Source: Paramylibacter ulvae
GTDB taxonomy: Bacteria; Pseudomonadota; Alphaproteobacteria; Rhodobacterales; Rhodobacteraceae
Assembly (NCBI RefSeq): GCF_014652655.1
Contig: NZ_BMZF01000001.1
Span: forward strand, 434,001 to 498,000
DNA length: 64,000 nt
Direction: 5' to 3'
Each line of letters opens with the position of its first letter. Position 1 is the first letter of the stretch. Positions 9,197 through 17,067 of this stretch are shown one piece after another. Both the position numbers and the translations under genes were made by a program. Under the pieces are notes generated by a model. It searched no databases, was not told the DNA's origin, and saw nothing but the letters and a program-made list of their open reading frames with translations.

Positions 9197-10951
9197 ATGA
9201 GCAAGCAAATGACAGGTGCTCAAATCGTTGTAAAAGCTTTGAAAGATCAAGGCGTTGATACCGTGTTTGGGTATCCAGGCGGTGCTGTGCTTCCTATTTA
9301 TGACGAGATTTTTCAACAAAATGACATTCGCCATATCCTTGTGCGCCATGAACAAGGTGCCACACATGCCGCCGAAGGGTACGCACGTTCAACGGGCAAA
9401 CCGGGCGTTGTTTTGGTAACATCGGGTCCAGGTGCCACCAATGCCGTCACAGGCATGACCGATGCGTTGATGGACAGCATCCCAATGATCGTTTTGACGG
9501 GTCAGGTTCCCACATTCATGATCGGGTCTGATGCATTCCAAGAGGCCGACACTGTTGGCATCACCCGCCCCTGCACCAAACACAATTGGTTGGTAAAAGA
9601 AACCGATCAACTGGCCGAAACAATGCACCAAGCATTTCACATCGCCACAAGCGGTCGCCCTGGCCCCGTTTTGATTGATATCCCCAAGGATGTTCAATTC
9701 GCAAACGGCACCTATATGCCACCACAAAAGGCAAAAACATCGCATTACCAGCCCCGCGTTAAGGGTGATATGGAAGCGATCACCGAATTGGCCGCAATGA
9801 TCGAAACCGCCAAAAAACCTGTGATTTATACGGGTGGTGGTGTGATCAACTCTGGCAAGGCTGCCAGCCAATTGTTGCGCGAATTGGTCAAGGAAACCAA
9901 TTTCCCAATTACATCCACGTTGATGGGGCTTGGCGCATATCCTGCGTCTGGTGATAACTGGTTGGGCATGTTGGGTATGCACGGCACGTATGAAGCCAAC
10001 TTGACCATGCATGATTGCGATCTGATGATCTGTATCGGTGCGCGTTTTGATGACCGCATCACAGGGGTCATTCCAAAATTCAGCCCACATTCGAAAAAGG
10101 CGCATATCGATATTGATGCATCATCCATTAACAAGGTGATCCATGTTGATGTGCCAATTTTGGGCGACGTTGCCCATGTGTTGGAGGATTTGCTCAAGGT
10201 TTGGAAATCACGTGGCCGCAAAACAATGGCCAATGACGTTACAAAATGGTGGGCAAAAATTGACGAATGGCGTGCGGTGAAATGTTTGTCATATGAAACA
10301 TCGGACAGCATCATCAAACCACAATACGCGCTGGAACGTCTGGAAGCGTTAACCAAAAAACATGATCGTTATGTTTGCACCGAGGTAGGCCAGCACCAAA
10401 TGTGGGCTGCGCAATATCTGGGGTTCGAGGATCCAAACCGTTGGATGACATCTGGTGGTCTTGGCACCATGGGATACGGCATGCCCGCATCCGTTGGCAT
10501 CCAAATTGCGCATCCAGACAGCCTTGTTATTAACGTCGCTGGCGAAGCATCGTGGTTGATGAACATGCAAGAAATGGGAACAGCCGCGCAATATCGCCTG
10601 CCTGTGAAACAGTTCATCTTGAATAACGAACGCTTGGGCATGGTGCGCCAATGGCAAGAATTGCTCCATGGCGAGCGTTATTCCAGTTCATGGTCAGAAG
10701 CATTGCCCGATTTCGTGAAATTAGCCGAGGCATTCGGTGCCAAGGGTATTCAAGTTTCTGATCCCGCCGATTTGGACGATGCGATCATGGAAATGTTGAA
10801 CTACGACGGCCCTGTGATTTTCGATTGTCTGGTTGAAAAACATGAAAACTGTTTGCCGATGATCCCATCGGGCAAGGCGCATAATGAAATGTTGCTGGGC
10901 AATTCATCCACCAAAGATGCAATTGATAGCGACGGCGCGGTGATGGTTTAA
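9197..10951 (+). CDS. ilvB: Acetolactate synthase large subunit
   Basis: This thiamine-diphosphate enzyme condenses pyruvate (or pyruvate with 2-oxobutyrate), the first common step of valine, leucine and isoleucine synthesis. At 584 residues it has the normal three-domain architecture. The catalytic glutamate lies in RHEQGATHAAEGYA, the FAD domain in the middle, and the ThDP motif GEASWLMNMQEMGTAAQY near residue 450. Usual motifs carry GDGSF..N; here GEAS replaces GDGS, a variant also seen in the family in this lineage. Preceded by AGGAG and by the attenuator leader; ends at a strong terminator. Confidence 0.95.
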   Translation: MSKQMTGAQIVVKALKDQGVDTVFGYPGGAVLPIYDEIFQQNDIRHILVRHEQGATHAAEGYARSTGKPGVVLVTSGPGATNAVTGMTDALMDSIPMIVLTGQVPTFMIGSDAFQEADTVGITRPCTKHNWLVKETDQLAETMHQAFHIATSGRPGPVLIDIPKDVQFANGTYMPPQKAKTSHYQPRVKGDMEAITELAAMIETAKKPVIYTGGGVINSGKAASQLLRELVKETNFPITSTLMGLGAYPASGDNWLGMLGMHGTYEANLTMHDCDLMICIGARFDDRITGVIPKFSPHSKKAHIDIDASSINKVIHVDVPILGDVAHVLEDLLKVWKSRGRKTMANDVTKWWAKIDEWRAVKCLSYETSDSIIKPQYALERLEALTKKHDRYVCTEVGQHQMWAAQYLGFEDPNRWMTSGGLGTMGYGMPASVGIQIAHPDSLVINVAGEASWLMNMQEMGTAAQYRLPVKQFILNNERLGMVRQWQELLHGERYSSSWSEALPDFVKLAEAFGAKGIQVSDPADLDDAIMEMLNYDGPVIFDCLVEKHENCLPMIPSGKAHNEMLLGNSSTKDAIDSDGAVMV

Positions 10952-10970
10952 ACCCACCCACAGAAATTAA

Positions 10971-10997
10971 GCCCCTCCACCGTGAGGGGCTTTTTTT
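10971..10997 (+). terminator. Intrinsic terminator after ilvB
   Basis: GCCCCTC at 10971-10977 pairs with GAGGGGC at 10984-10990, followed by seven T residues. It separates ilvB from the broken gene and ilvH downstream. Confidence 0.85.
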
Positions 10998-11063
10998 GTT
11001 TAAAATTTTAGCGGCACGCGTATTTTTTACAGTTAGTTTAACCCGTTGTGGGATAAGCGCCGT

Positions 11064-11861
11064 ATGAGCATTCTAACCCACCGTTTTCCAACCACGCGCC
11101 ATCCCTTGGGGCCGATGATCGTATTTTGTTATGGCATGACAAAATGCGGCAGCACGCTTGCATTTGAAACCGCGCGCTCGGCGCTTGAATTATCGGGGTA
11201 TCCGCAACCTCGATTGTCAATGTCTGCCTTGGGCGTCACACGTAAAATAAACTTTTGCCAACATTTAGATTGAAATAATATCAACGCATTAACGAACGAA
11301 GCTTGTGCAATCGGCCACCCCATCGCAATCAAAACACACACCCGCCCCGATGCCGGAGTGATTGAATTAATCAACCAAGGTGGCGCCTTGGTTCAGGCGA
11401 CATATCGGGACCCTCGTGAAATGGCGCTATCCATGCTTGATCATGGGCGCAAAAGCCGCAAATTGGGTGAGCCCGCGTTTAGTGAAATCAATAACTTGCA
11501 CGACGCGATGGACAATATCCGAGGTCAAATTGACAGCCTGACCCAGTGGTTATACCGCCCCCATTGTTTGCCGATATATTATTCTGATTTGGCGTTTTCC
11601 CAAATCGATACCACGCGGCGTATTTTGGCACAGTTACAGTTGGAAATTGATCCGCGCCGTGTTGTCCAACACGTTAATCAAAATCGATTCACCCAAATGA
11701 ACAAAGGGATCAAGGACCGTTATCGCCATGAAATGACACCTGCACAATCACGCGCATTCAAACAGGCATTCCCGCAATTTTACGAAACATTGATAAAACG
11801 GCGCAAGTCATTGCCAATATTTGGCCAAGCTCCGCTGCGTGACGGGTGCGAATTGCTGTAA
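11064..11861 (+). pseudogene. Sulfotransferase-like gene interrupted by one in-frame TGA
   Basis: Positions 11064-11270 and 11274-11858 are open in the same frame, interrupted only by TGA at 11271-11273. The joined protein would be about 264 residues plus the interrupted codon. The N-terminal part has the P-loop-like FCYGMTKCGSTLAFE, which resembles the phosphosulfate-binding loop of sulfotransferases. After the stop come KTHTRPD and TYRDPREMALSMLDHG, typical of the second conserved block. No frame change is needed, so this looks like a recent nonsense mutation or a base-call error. It sits between ilvB and ilvH and has no obvious link to them. Confidence 0.7.
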
Positions 11862-11930
11862 ACTTACGGCTGACACTTCCTTTTCAATCCGCTATTGTTC
11901 GTGTCATCGAATCCGAGAAGGGAAATTGCC

Positions 11931-12491
11931 ATGAACGCGTTGGCCATTAAAAAATCTGCGACATCCAAGAGCGCCTATAACCTCAAGAGCACTATGGGCG
12001 ATGATATTGAAACCCACACACTTGCGGTTTTGGTCGATAATGAATCGGGTGTCTTGGCGCGTGTCATCGGGCTTTTCTCTGGTCGTGGTTACAACATCGA
12101 AAGCCTGACCGTGGCAGAGGTTGACCACGGCGAAAACCTGTCTCGCATCACGGTTGTCACCACGGGCACACCATCCATCATCGTCCAAATCAAAGCACAG
12201 CTTGGCCGAATGGTTGCGGTACATGACGTGCACGATTTAACCGTCGAGGGGCCATCCGTTGAACGCGAATTGGCGTTGATCAAGGTTGCGGGCACAGATG
12301 ACAAACGTGTGGAAGCATTGCGCACATCCGAAGTATTCCGTGCCAAGGTTGTTGATACCACGCTTGAAAGCTTTGTTTTTGAATTGACTGGTACGCCCGA
12401 AAAAATTGACGCGTTTGTAGAATTGATGCGCCCACTTGGGTTGATCGACGTGGCGCGCACAGGTGTTGCTGCGATTGCTCGCGGGGCATAA
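11931..12491 (+). CDS. ilvH: Acetolactate synthase small (regulatory) subunit
   Basis: The regulatory partner of IlvB, with 186 residues. An N-terminal ACT domain (HTLAVLVDNESGVLARVIGLF, shown here only in part: VDNESGVLARVIGLF) binds valine for feedback inhibition; a second ACT-like domain follows. GAAGGGA at 11917-11923 is a good ribosome site for the ATG at 11931. It is separated from ilvB by a terminator and the disrupted gene, so it probably has its own promoter. A strong terminator follows it. Confidence 0.94.
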   Translation: MNALAIKKSATSKSAYNLKSTMGDDIETHTLAVLVDNESGVLARVIGLFSGRGYNIESLTVAEVDHGENLSRITVVTTGTPSIIVQIKAQLGRMVAVHDVHDLTVEGPSVERELALIKVAGTDDKRVEALRTSEVFRAKVVDTTLESFVFELTGTPEKIDAFVELMRPLGLIDVARTGVAAIARGA

Positions 12492-12517
12492 TCGCCCAGA
12501 TCATTTTTGAATTGTAA

Positions 12518-12553
12518 ACGCCGCCCCAACATGGATTGGGGCGGCGTTTTTCT
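12518..12553. terminator. Terminator shared by convergent ilvH and molybdenum hydroxylase genes
   Basis: ACGCCGCCCCAA at 12518-12529 pairs with TTGGGGCGGCGT at 12536-12547, then TTTTCTTT. The T-tract favours ilvH; the stem abuts the stop of the minus-strand gene, so it may serve both sides. Confidence 0.85.
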
Positions 12554-14734
12554 TTATGCAAATTCGACTTCGTCAATCATCGGAAGCATGGTCACTCGCG
12601 GGCCACCCGCGCGGGCAATCGCGTTGGCCAATGCCGGCCCTGATGGTGGTGTACCCGGTTCACCAACACCTGTTGGGGCATCCGCAGATGCAACAATCGC
12701 CACCTCAATTGCGCCAATATCGGAAATGCGCAGCGGTTCGTAATCTGGGAAATTGGTTTGATCCACTTCGCCATCTGTCAGGGTGATTTGATCGCGCATC
12801 ACGTGACCAATGCCAAAACCGATGCCACCTTCCATTTGGGCGCGGATTACGTCCGGATTCACCGCGATACCGCAATCAACGGCACAGTAAACCTTTTCGA
12901 TTTTCACCGCATCATCGCCACCACCCGAAACATCAACTGCTTCGGCGACAAATGAGCCAAATGAATGATGCACCGCCAAGCCGCGCGATTGCCCATCAGG
13001 TGCGCCCGCTTTCCAATTGCTCAGCTCAGCCAGTTTGTTCAATACACCCGCCATGCGCGTTTGCGCAGGCGTTTTACCTGGCAACATCGACAGGCGCAAT
13101 TCCAATGGGTCGGTATCGGTTTCGGATGCAATCATGTCGATCATGCTTTCCATCACAAACGCGGTATGGGTATGCCCCACTGAACGCCACCACAAAACGC
13201 TTGTCGCTTTAGCGTGATCTGTCAAACCAACGGACATTCCGGGCACGTTATACACCGTATCGGCAACGCCCTCGATGGATGAATGATCGACACCATCATG
13301 AACGATCATGGGTTCCATCGCCGTGCCCTTCATGATGGATTGCCCTGAAATGCGGTGATCCCAGCCAATGATTTGCCCCGCCTCATCCAGCCCCACACGC
13401 ACACGGTGCGCAAACGCTGGGCGATAATAGCCGCCACGAATGTCATCGTCGCGTGACCAAACCAATTTCACAGGACGCGAACGATCTGTGAGCGCGAATG
13501 CCATCGCACATTCCAGATTGTAATCCGCTGTTGGGTTGGCACGACGGCCAAATGATCCCCCCGCAAGCACGGTTTTCACCTGAACCTTTTCCATTGGCAG
13601 ACCCAAAACTTGGGTCAATGTCATATGGCCAAATGTTGGGAATTGCGCGCCATCATGTAACACAACACCGCCATCCGCAATCGGTTCGATGGTACAGGTC
13701 AGCGGTTCCATCGGTGCGTGGGCAAGCAATGGAAAATAGAATGTTTTATCAATCACCTTTGCCGCACCCGAAATCGCATTGGCAGTATCGATTTGATCAC
13801 CGCGTGTTTGATAGGTTGCTTCGCCCATTTCCACACCCGCAATCAATTCATCACGGATTGTATCGGATGATCGCATTTCGGCGTTTGTATTGTCCCATTC
13901 AACCACAATCGCATCACGCGCTTGCATGGCATTCCACGTGGTATCGGCAAACACCGCAACGCCCGAATTATCAGGCAGCGTTTTTGCCATTTCAAAACCC
14001 GTCATACCCTTGGCATCGGTATCATCAAATGATTTTACCACAGCCCCCATGCGCGGCGCATGTGCAATCATGACAACCAATTGATTGTCAAAATGAAAAT
14101 CCATCGCAAATGTACCAGACCCATCAATTTTCACAGCTGTGTCTTTGCGTTTCACCGCACCCTCTTTGCCGATCAATCGCCATTCATCAGGTGTGCGCAA
14201 ACGGGGTTCGGCGGGAACGTCTTGGGAAACAGCGCTGGCAACAAAATCTGCGATGGGCGCGGATTTTCCGCCACCCGTGATTTGCCCCGCAACGATATCA
14301 AGCGTGGATTCATCCACACCCCAATCGCTGGCAGCGGCGGCGATCAGCATTTCACGCGCAGCAGCACCTGCGTTGCGGTATTGCACAAAACTATTGGCCA
14401 TGGCGGTTGAACCGCCCGTGCCCTGAAATGTACCAAACAGCAGATTGTTGTAAACCTGCGGGTTTGATGGTGCAAAATCGTAATCGATTTGATCCATGGT
14501 CACGCCCAATTCTTCGGCAATCAAGGTTGTAAGACCGGTTGAAGGCCCCTGACCCATTTCAAAATGTTTGACGATGGCGGTAACACGGCCCGTGGCATCA
14601 ATGCGCACAAATGGGTTGATATCCGTGGTTTCACTGGCTGCGGCCATCACCCCATTGGCGCGCATCCCAACCAATAAAACGGTGCTTGCGGCGGCGCCTT
14701 GCAAAAAACGACGGCGAGAAGTTGTAAGTGTCAT
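12554..14734 (-). CDS. Molybdopterin-binding large subunit of an aldehyde/isoquinoline-type oxidoreductase
   Basis: A 726-residue protein of the xanthine dehydrogenase family, closest in layout to the IorB group. The start at 14734 gives MTLTTSRRRFLQGAAA, a twin-arginine signal, so the folded complex is exported to the periplasm. Molybdopterin-binding motifs include LAGGSFGRRANPTADYN and the late active-site region VGEPGTPPSGPALANAI with the conserved Glu. Substrate is probably an aldehyde or N-heterocycle; the sequence does not decide. It follows the small subunit by one base (TAA G ATG), with GGAGG just before it, indicating coupling. Confidence 0.85.
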   Translation of the reverse strand: MTLTTSRRRFLQGAAASTVLLVGMRANGVMAAASETTDINPFVRIDATGRVTAIVKHFEMGQGPSTGLTTLIAEELGVTMDQIDYDFAPSNPQVYNNLLFGTFQGTGGSTAMANSFVQYRNAGAAAREMLIAAAASDWGVDESTLDIVAGQITGGGKSAPIADFVASAVSQDVPAEPRLRTPDEWRLIGKEGAVKRKDTAVKIDGSGTFAMDFHFDNQLVVMIAHAPRMGAVVKSFDDTDAKGMTGFEMAKTLPDNSGVAVFADTTWNAMQARDAIVVEWDNTNAEMRSSDTIRDELIAGVEMGEATYQTRGDQIDTANAISGAAKVIDKTFYFPLLAHAPMEPLTCTIEPIADGGVVLHDGAQFPTFGHMTLTQVLGLPMEKVQVKTVLAGGSFGRRANPTADYNLECAMAFALTDRSRPVKLVWSRDDDIRGGYYRPAFAHRVRVGLDEAGQIIGWDHRISGQSIMKGTAMEPMIVHDGVDHSSIEGVADTVYNVPGMSVGLTDHAKATSVLWWRSVGHTHTAFVMESMIDMIASETDTDPLELRLSMLPGKTPAQTRMAGVLNKLAELSNWKAGAPDGQSRGLAVHHSFGSFVAEAVDVSGGGDDAVKIEKVYCAVDCGIAVNPDVIRAQMEGGIGFGIGHVMRDQITLTDGEVDQTNFPDYEPLRISDIGAIEVAIVASADAPTGVGEPGTPPSGPALANAIARAGGPRVTMLPMIDEVEFA

Positions 14735-14735
14735 C

Positions 14736-15200
14736 TTAAGCCTCCAAAATTTCTGCGGCGCGTTGTACGCCTGCGCGGATGCGTTGATAGGTGGCGCAGC
14801 GACACGCGTTGCCCCACATGTATTCATCAATTTCATCCGCCGTGGGTTTTTTGTTTTCGGCCAATAATCCGACAGCGGACATGATTTGCCCAGATTGGCA
14901 ATAACCACATTGCACCACGTCCAATTCTGTCCATGCTTGCTGTACGGCGGCGCCGATTTTATCTTTGCTCATCGCCTCGATTGTGGTGATTTCCACACCT
15001 TCGACATCTTCGACAAATGTCTGGCAGGATCGTGTTGGCTCGCCATCAATATGAACCGTACAAGCACCACATGATGCCACGCCACAGCCAAATTTTGTGC
15101 CCGTCATTTTCAACTCGTCGCGGATCACCCAAAGCAAGGGCGTGCCATCTTGTGCGTTGGTACTAATCGTTTGACCGTTAAGTTTTAATTCACGTGTCAC
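14736..15200 (-). CDS. 2Fe-2S small subunit of the same oxidoreductase
   Basis: A 154-residue iron-sulfur protein of the IorA/CoxS type. The plant-type ferredoxin cluster is bound by Cys39, Cys44, Cys47 and Cys59, and the second cluster by Cys98, Cys101, Cys133 and Cys135 (CGYCQSG and CRC). It passes electrons from the molybdenum centre. It has no signal peptide of its own, so it would be exported by hitch-hiking on the Tat signal of the large subunit. No XdhC-type maturation gene or cytochrome lies next to the pair in this window. Confidence 0.88.
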   Translation of the reverse strand: MTRELKLNGQTISTNAQDGTPLLWVIRDELKMTGTKFGCGVASCGACTVHIDGEPTRSCQTFVEDVEGVEITTIEAMSKDKIGAAVQQAWTELDVVQCGYCQSGQIMSAVGLLAENKKPTADEIDEYMWGNACRCATYQRIRAGVQRAAEILEA

Positions 15201-15417
15201 GTCGTTTCCTCCGTTATATCATTGAAATGTAGTGATAATACTGCCCAAAATCGTCTGCCGTAAAACACCACGCTTGGTAATGTTATCATTTTATGTGGAC
15301 ACCTCCACATAAGAATACTTGCAAATCGCGCCAAAATATCAACATTTGGCGACACGCTACAATTCCCCCTGTTTCTGATTTCAAACACGGGTTATGGATT
15401 TGCCAAAGGAATATTGC

Positions 15418-16413
15418 ATGTCGCTCCCACGGTTTTACAAAATCGCCGCAGATCTTCGCCAGACCTGTAATCAGCACGGGATTTCGCCAGCGCGTGTATT
15501 GGCGCGAAGCGGTTTGCCAAGTGATTACCTTGAAATTGAAACCAAGGGCGTCGATGGCGAAACTTATTTTAACATCTGGGATGCGATCGCGGCTGAAACG
15601 GATAACACTGAACTGTCGCTGACATTGGGCCGTGGTATTGCGCGTGGGCCGTTTCAACCCGCATTGCTCGCGTTTTCGGCCAGCCCAGACATCCACACAG
15701 GCCTTAAGCGACTGGCGCTGTTCAAACCGTTATGCGCCCCTATTCGATTGATCTTTGACGAAACGCCGGATCAATTTAACATCACGTTTTCAAGCGAAGG
15801 TTGTTTAAACATCCCCGATATCTATGCGGTGACCGAAATAATATTTTTCTTGGATTTGATGCGGGAATTTACCGCCCATCATATTGTGCCAACTTCGGTG
15901 GAATTACCCACGTTCAATCACGTCACCCCCGCATATAAACGGTATGTCGGTGCACCAATTAAATTGTCGAACACATCGCGATTGACCCTGCAAATGCAAG
16001 ACGCCCGCCGCCCGTTGATTTCTGCGGATACTGAATTTTACAAAGTCGTCGAACAAGAATTGCAATTGCGACTGCACAAAGCCAATCAAGAACATTCCAT
16101 TGGCGAACGCGTACGCCGTGCGGTGATCGAATTATTGCCATCTGGCGCGGTGTCATCGGATCAGGTTAGCGCACGTATCGGCATGAGCAAGCGCAGCCTG
16201 CAACGTAAATTGAAACAAGATGACACCAGTTTTCAATCCATTCTGGACGAAACGCGTGCGTCTTTGGCCCTGACATATCTGCGCGAACAACGGTTGAGCG
16301 CCGAAGAAACCAGTTATTTATTGGCCTACCAAGACCCCAATTCATTTTACCGCGCGTTTCATGATTGGACAGGCATGACCCCCGCACAAGCACGCGATAC
16401 GGTTGTGAGTTAG
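15418..16413 (+). CDS. AraC family regulator, probable activator of the oxidoreductase genes
   Basis: A 331-residue regulator of the OruR/ArgR-like AraC subgroup: an N-terminal 190-residue ligand domain and a C-terminal pair of helix-turn-helix motifs (ARIGMSKRSLQRKL and the family ending PNSFYRAFHDWTGMTPAQ). AAAGGA at 15405-15410 fixes the ATG at 15418. It is divergent from the molybdenum hydroxylase pair across a 217-base gap, so control of that pair is the likeliest role. The gap itself shows AT-rich stretches but no operator I can define. Confidence 0.85.
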   Translation: MSLPRFYKIAADLRQTCNQHGISPARVLARSGLPSDYLEIETKGVDGETYFNIWDAIAAETDNTELSLTLGRGIARGPFQPALLAFSASPDIHTGLKRLALFKPLCAPIRLIFDETPDQFNITFSSEGCLNIPDIYAVTEIIFFLDLMREFTAHHIVPTSVELPTFNHVTPAYKRYVGAPIKLSNTSRLTLQMQDARRPLISADTEFYKVVEQELQLRLHKANQEHSIGERVRRAVIELLPSGAVSSDQVSARIGMSKRSLQRKLKQDDTSFQSILDETRASLALTYLREQRLSAEETSYLLAYQDPNSFYRAFHDWTGMTPAQARDTVVS

Positions 16414-16441
16414 CCCATAACATAGCCTCAACAAGCTATTT

Positions 16442-16493
16442 TGGGCGCAACACGCATCGCTGATATTTCCATCGACAAAACTATTTGCGCCCA
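16442..16493. repeat. Inverted repeat downstream of the araC-type gene
   Basis: TGGGCGCAA at 16442-16450 and TTGCGCCCA at 16485-16493 are perfect 9-bp inverted arms separated by 34 bases. There is no T-tract after it. It could be a weak terminator, a transcript stabiliser or part of a small RNA. Confidence 0.45.
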
Positions 16494-16550
16494 GATCACC
16501 ACGCGTTTGGGTTGAACCAGCGTGCAAATTTCGTGCCGCAACGTAAATGG

Positions 16551-16559
16551 TGCACTGCA
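16551..16559. promoter_or_regulatory. Possible PhaR site (TGC-N3-GCA) before the phasin gene
   Basis: TGCACTGCA matches the TGC-N3-GCA core described for PhaR, the repressor of phasin genes in alphaproteobacteria. It lies 70 bases upstream of the phasin ATG. The phaR gene itself is not in this window, and a 9-base motif is weak evidence on its own. Confidence 0.4.
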
Positions 16560-16628
16560 ACATATCGGTGTTATATGCATTTCACCACCAACGGCACTGC
16601 CTGATTAATACACAAAAGGAATAGAAAA

Positions 16629-17006
16629 ATGACTGACACAAAGAAAACTGCAAAAACTGCAACAGACAAAACAGCTGAAACAGTTCAAGACGTAAACAAC
16701 ACATTCACAGATGCAAAATCTGCGGTGACAGAAGCTGCTTCAGCTTATGTTTCTGGTGTTACTGCAATCACCAAATCAGTTTTTGGTATCGGCAAAGAAA
16801 TCGCACAAGAAACTGTTGATCACGGCAAAATGAGCATGAAAGCAAACTGCATGCGCAGCCTTGTTGAAATGCAAGCTGGTTACGTTCAGCACCGCGTTGA
16901 ATCATCAACTGTACACTTCAAAACAGTTGCTGACGTTACGACAGATAGCGTTAAAAACGTATATGCTCCGATTGCTGAACTGGTAAACAATCGCAAAGCT
17001 GCTTAA
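16629..17006 (+). CDS. phaP: Phasin (PHA granule-associated protein)
   Basis: A 125-residue, amphipathic, all-helical protein without cysteine-rich or signal features: a Lys/Thr-rich N-terminus, then a helix (SAYVSGVTAITKSVFGIGKE) and a C-terminal half typical of Phasin_2 proteins. It coats polyhydroxyalkanoate granules in the cytoplasm. AAAGGA precedes the ATG. It begins the PHA cluster and has its own terminator 10 bases downstream, as expected for a gene expressed far above its neighbours; its codons are also more uniform than theirs. Confidence 0.85.
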   Translation: MTDTKKTAKTATDKTAETVQDVNNTFTDAKSAVTEAASAYVSGVTAITKSVFGIGKEIAQETVDHGKMSMKANCMRSLVEMQAGYVQHRVESSTVHFKTVADVTTDSVKNVYAPIAELVNNRKAA

Positions 17007-17015
17007 TATTTTGAC

Positions 17016-17046
17016 AAAGGGCAGCGTTCTTGCTGCCCTTTTTTAT
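17016..17046 (+). terminator. Intrinsic terminator between phasin and acyl-CoA ligase genes
   Basis: AAAGGGCAGC pairs with GCTGCCCTTT around a GTTCTT loop, followed by more T residues. It would leave the phasin transcript separate from the ligase-phaC transcript. Confidence 0.85.
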
Positions 17047-17067
17047 ATTATAGGGAGGGGAGAACCT

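Noticed and set aside
11271-11273. Selenocysteine at the TGA of the sulfotransferase-like gene
   Set aside because: No hairpin typical of a SECIS element was evident directly downstream, and the position is not one where Cys/Sec is expected; nonsense mutation is simpler.
13498-14073. 191-codon plus-strand frame
   Set aside because: Antisense shadow of the molybdopterin subunit with a His/Pro-rich, motif-free translation.
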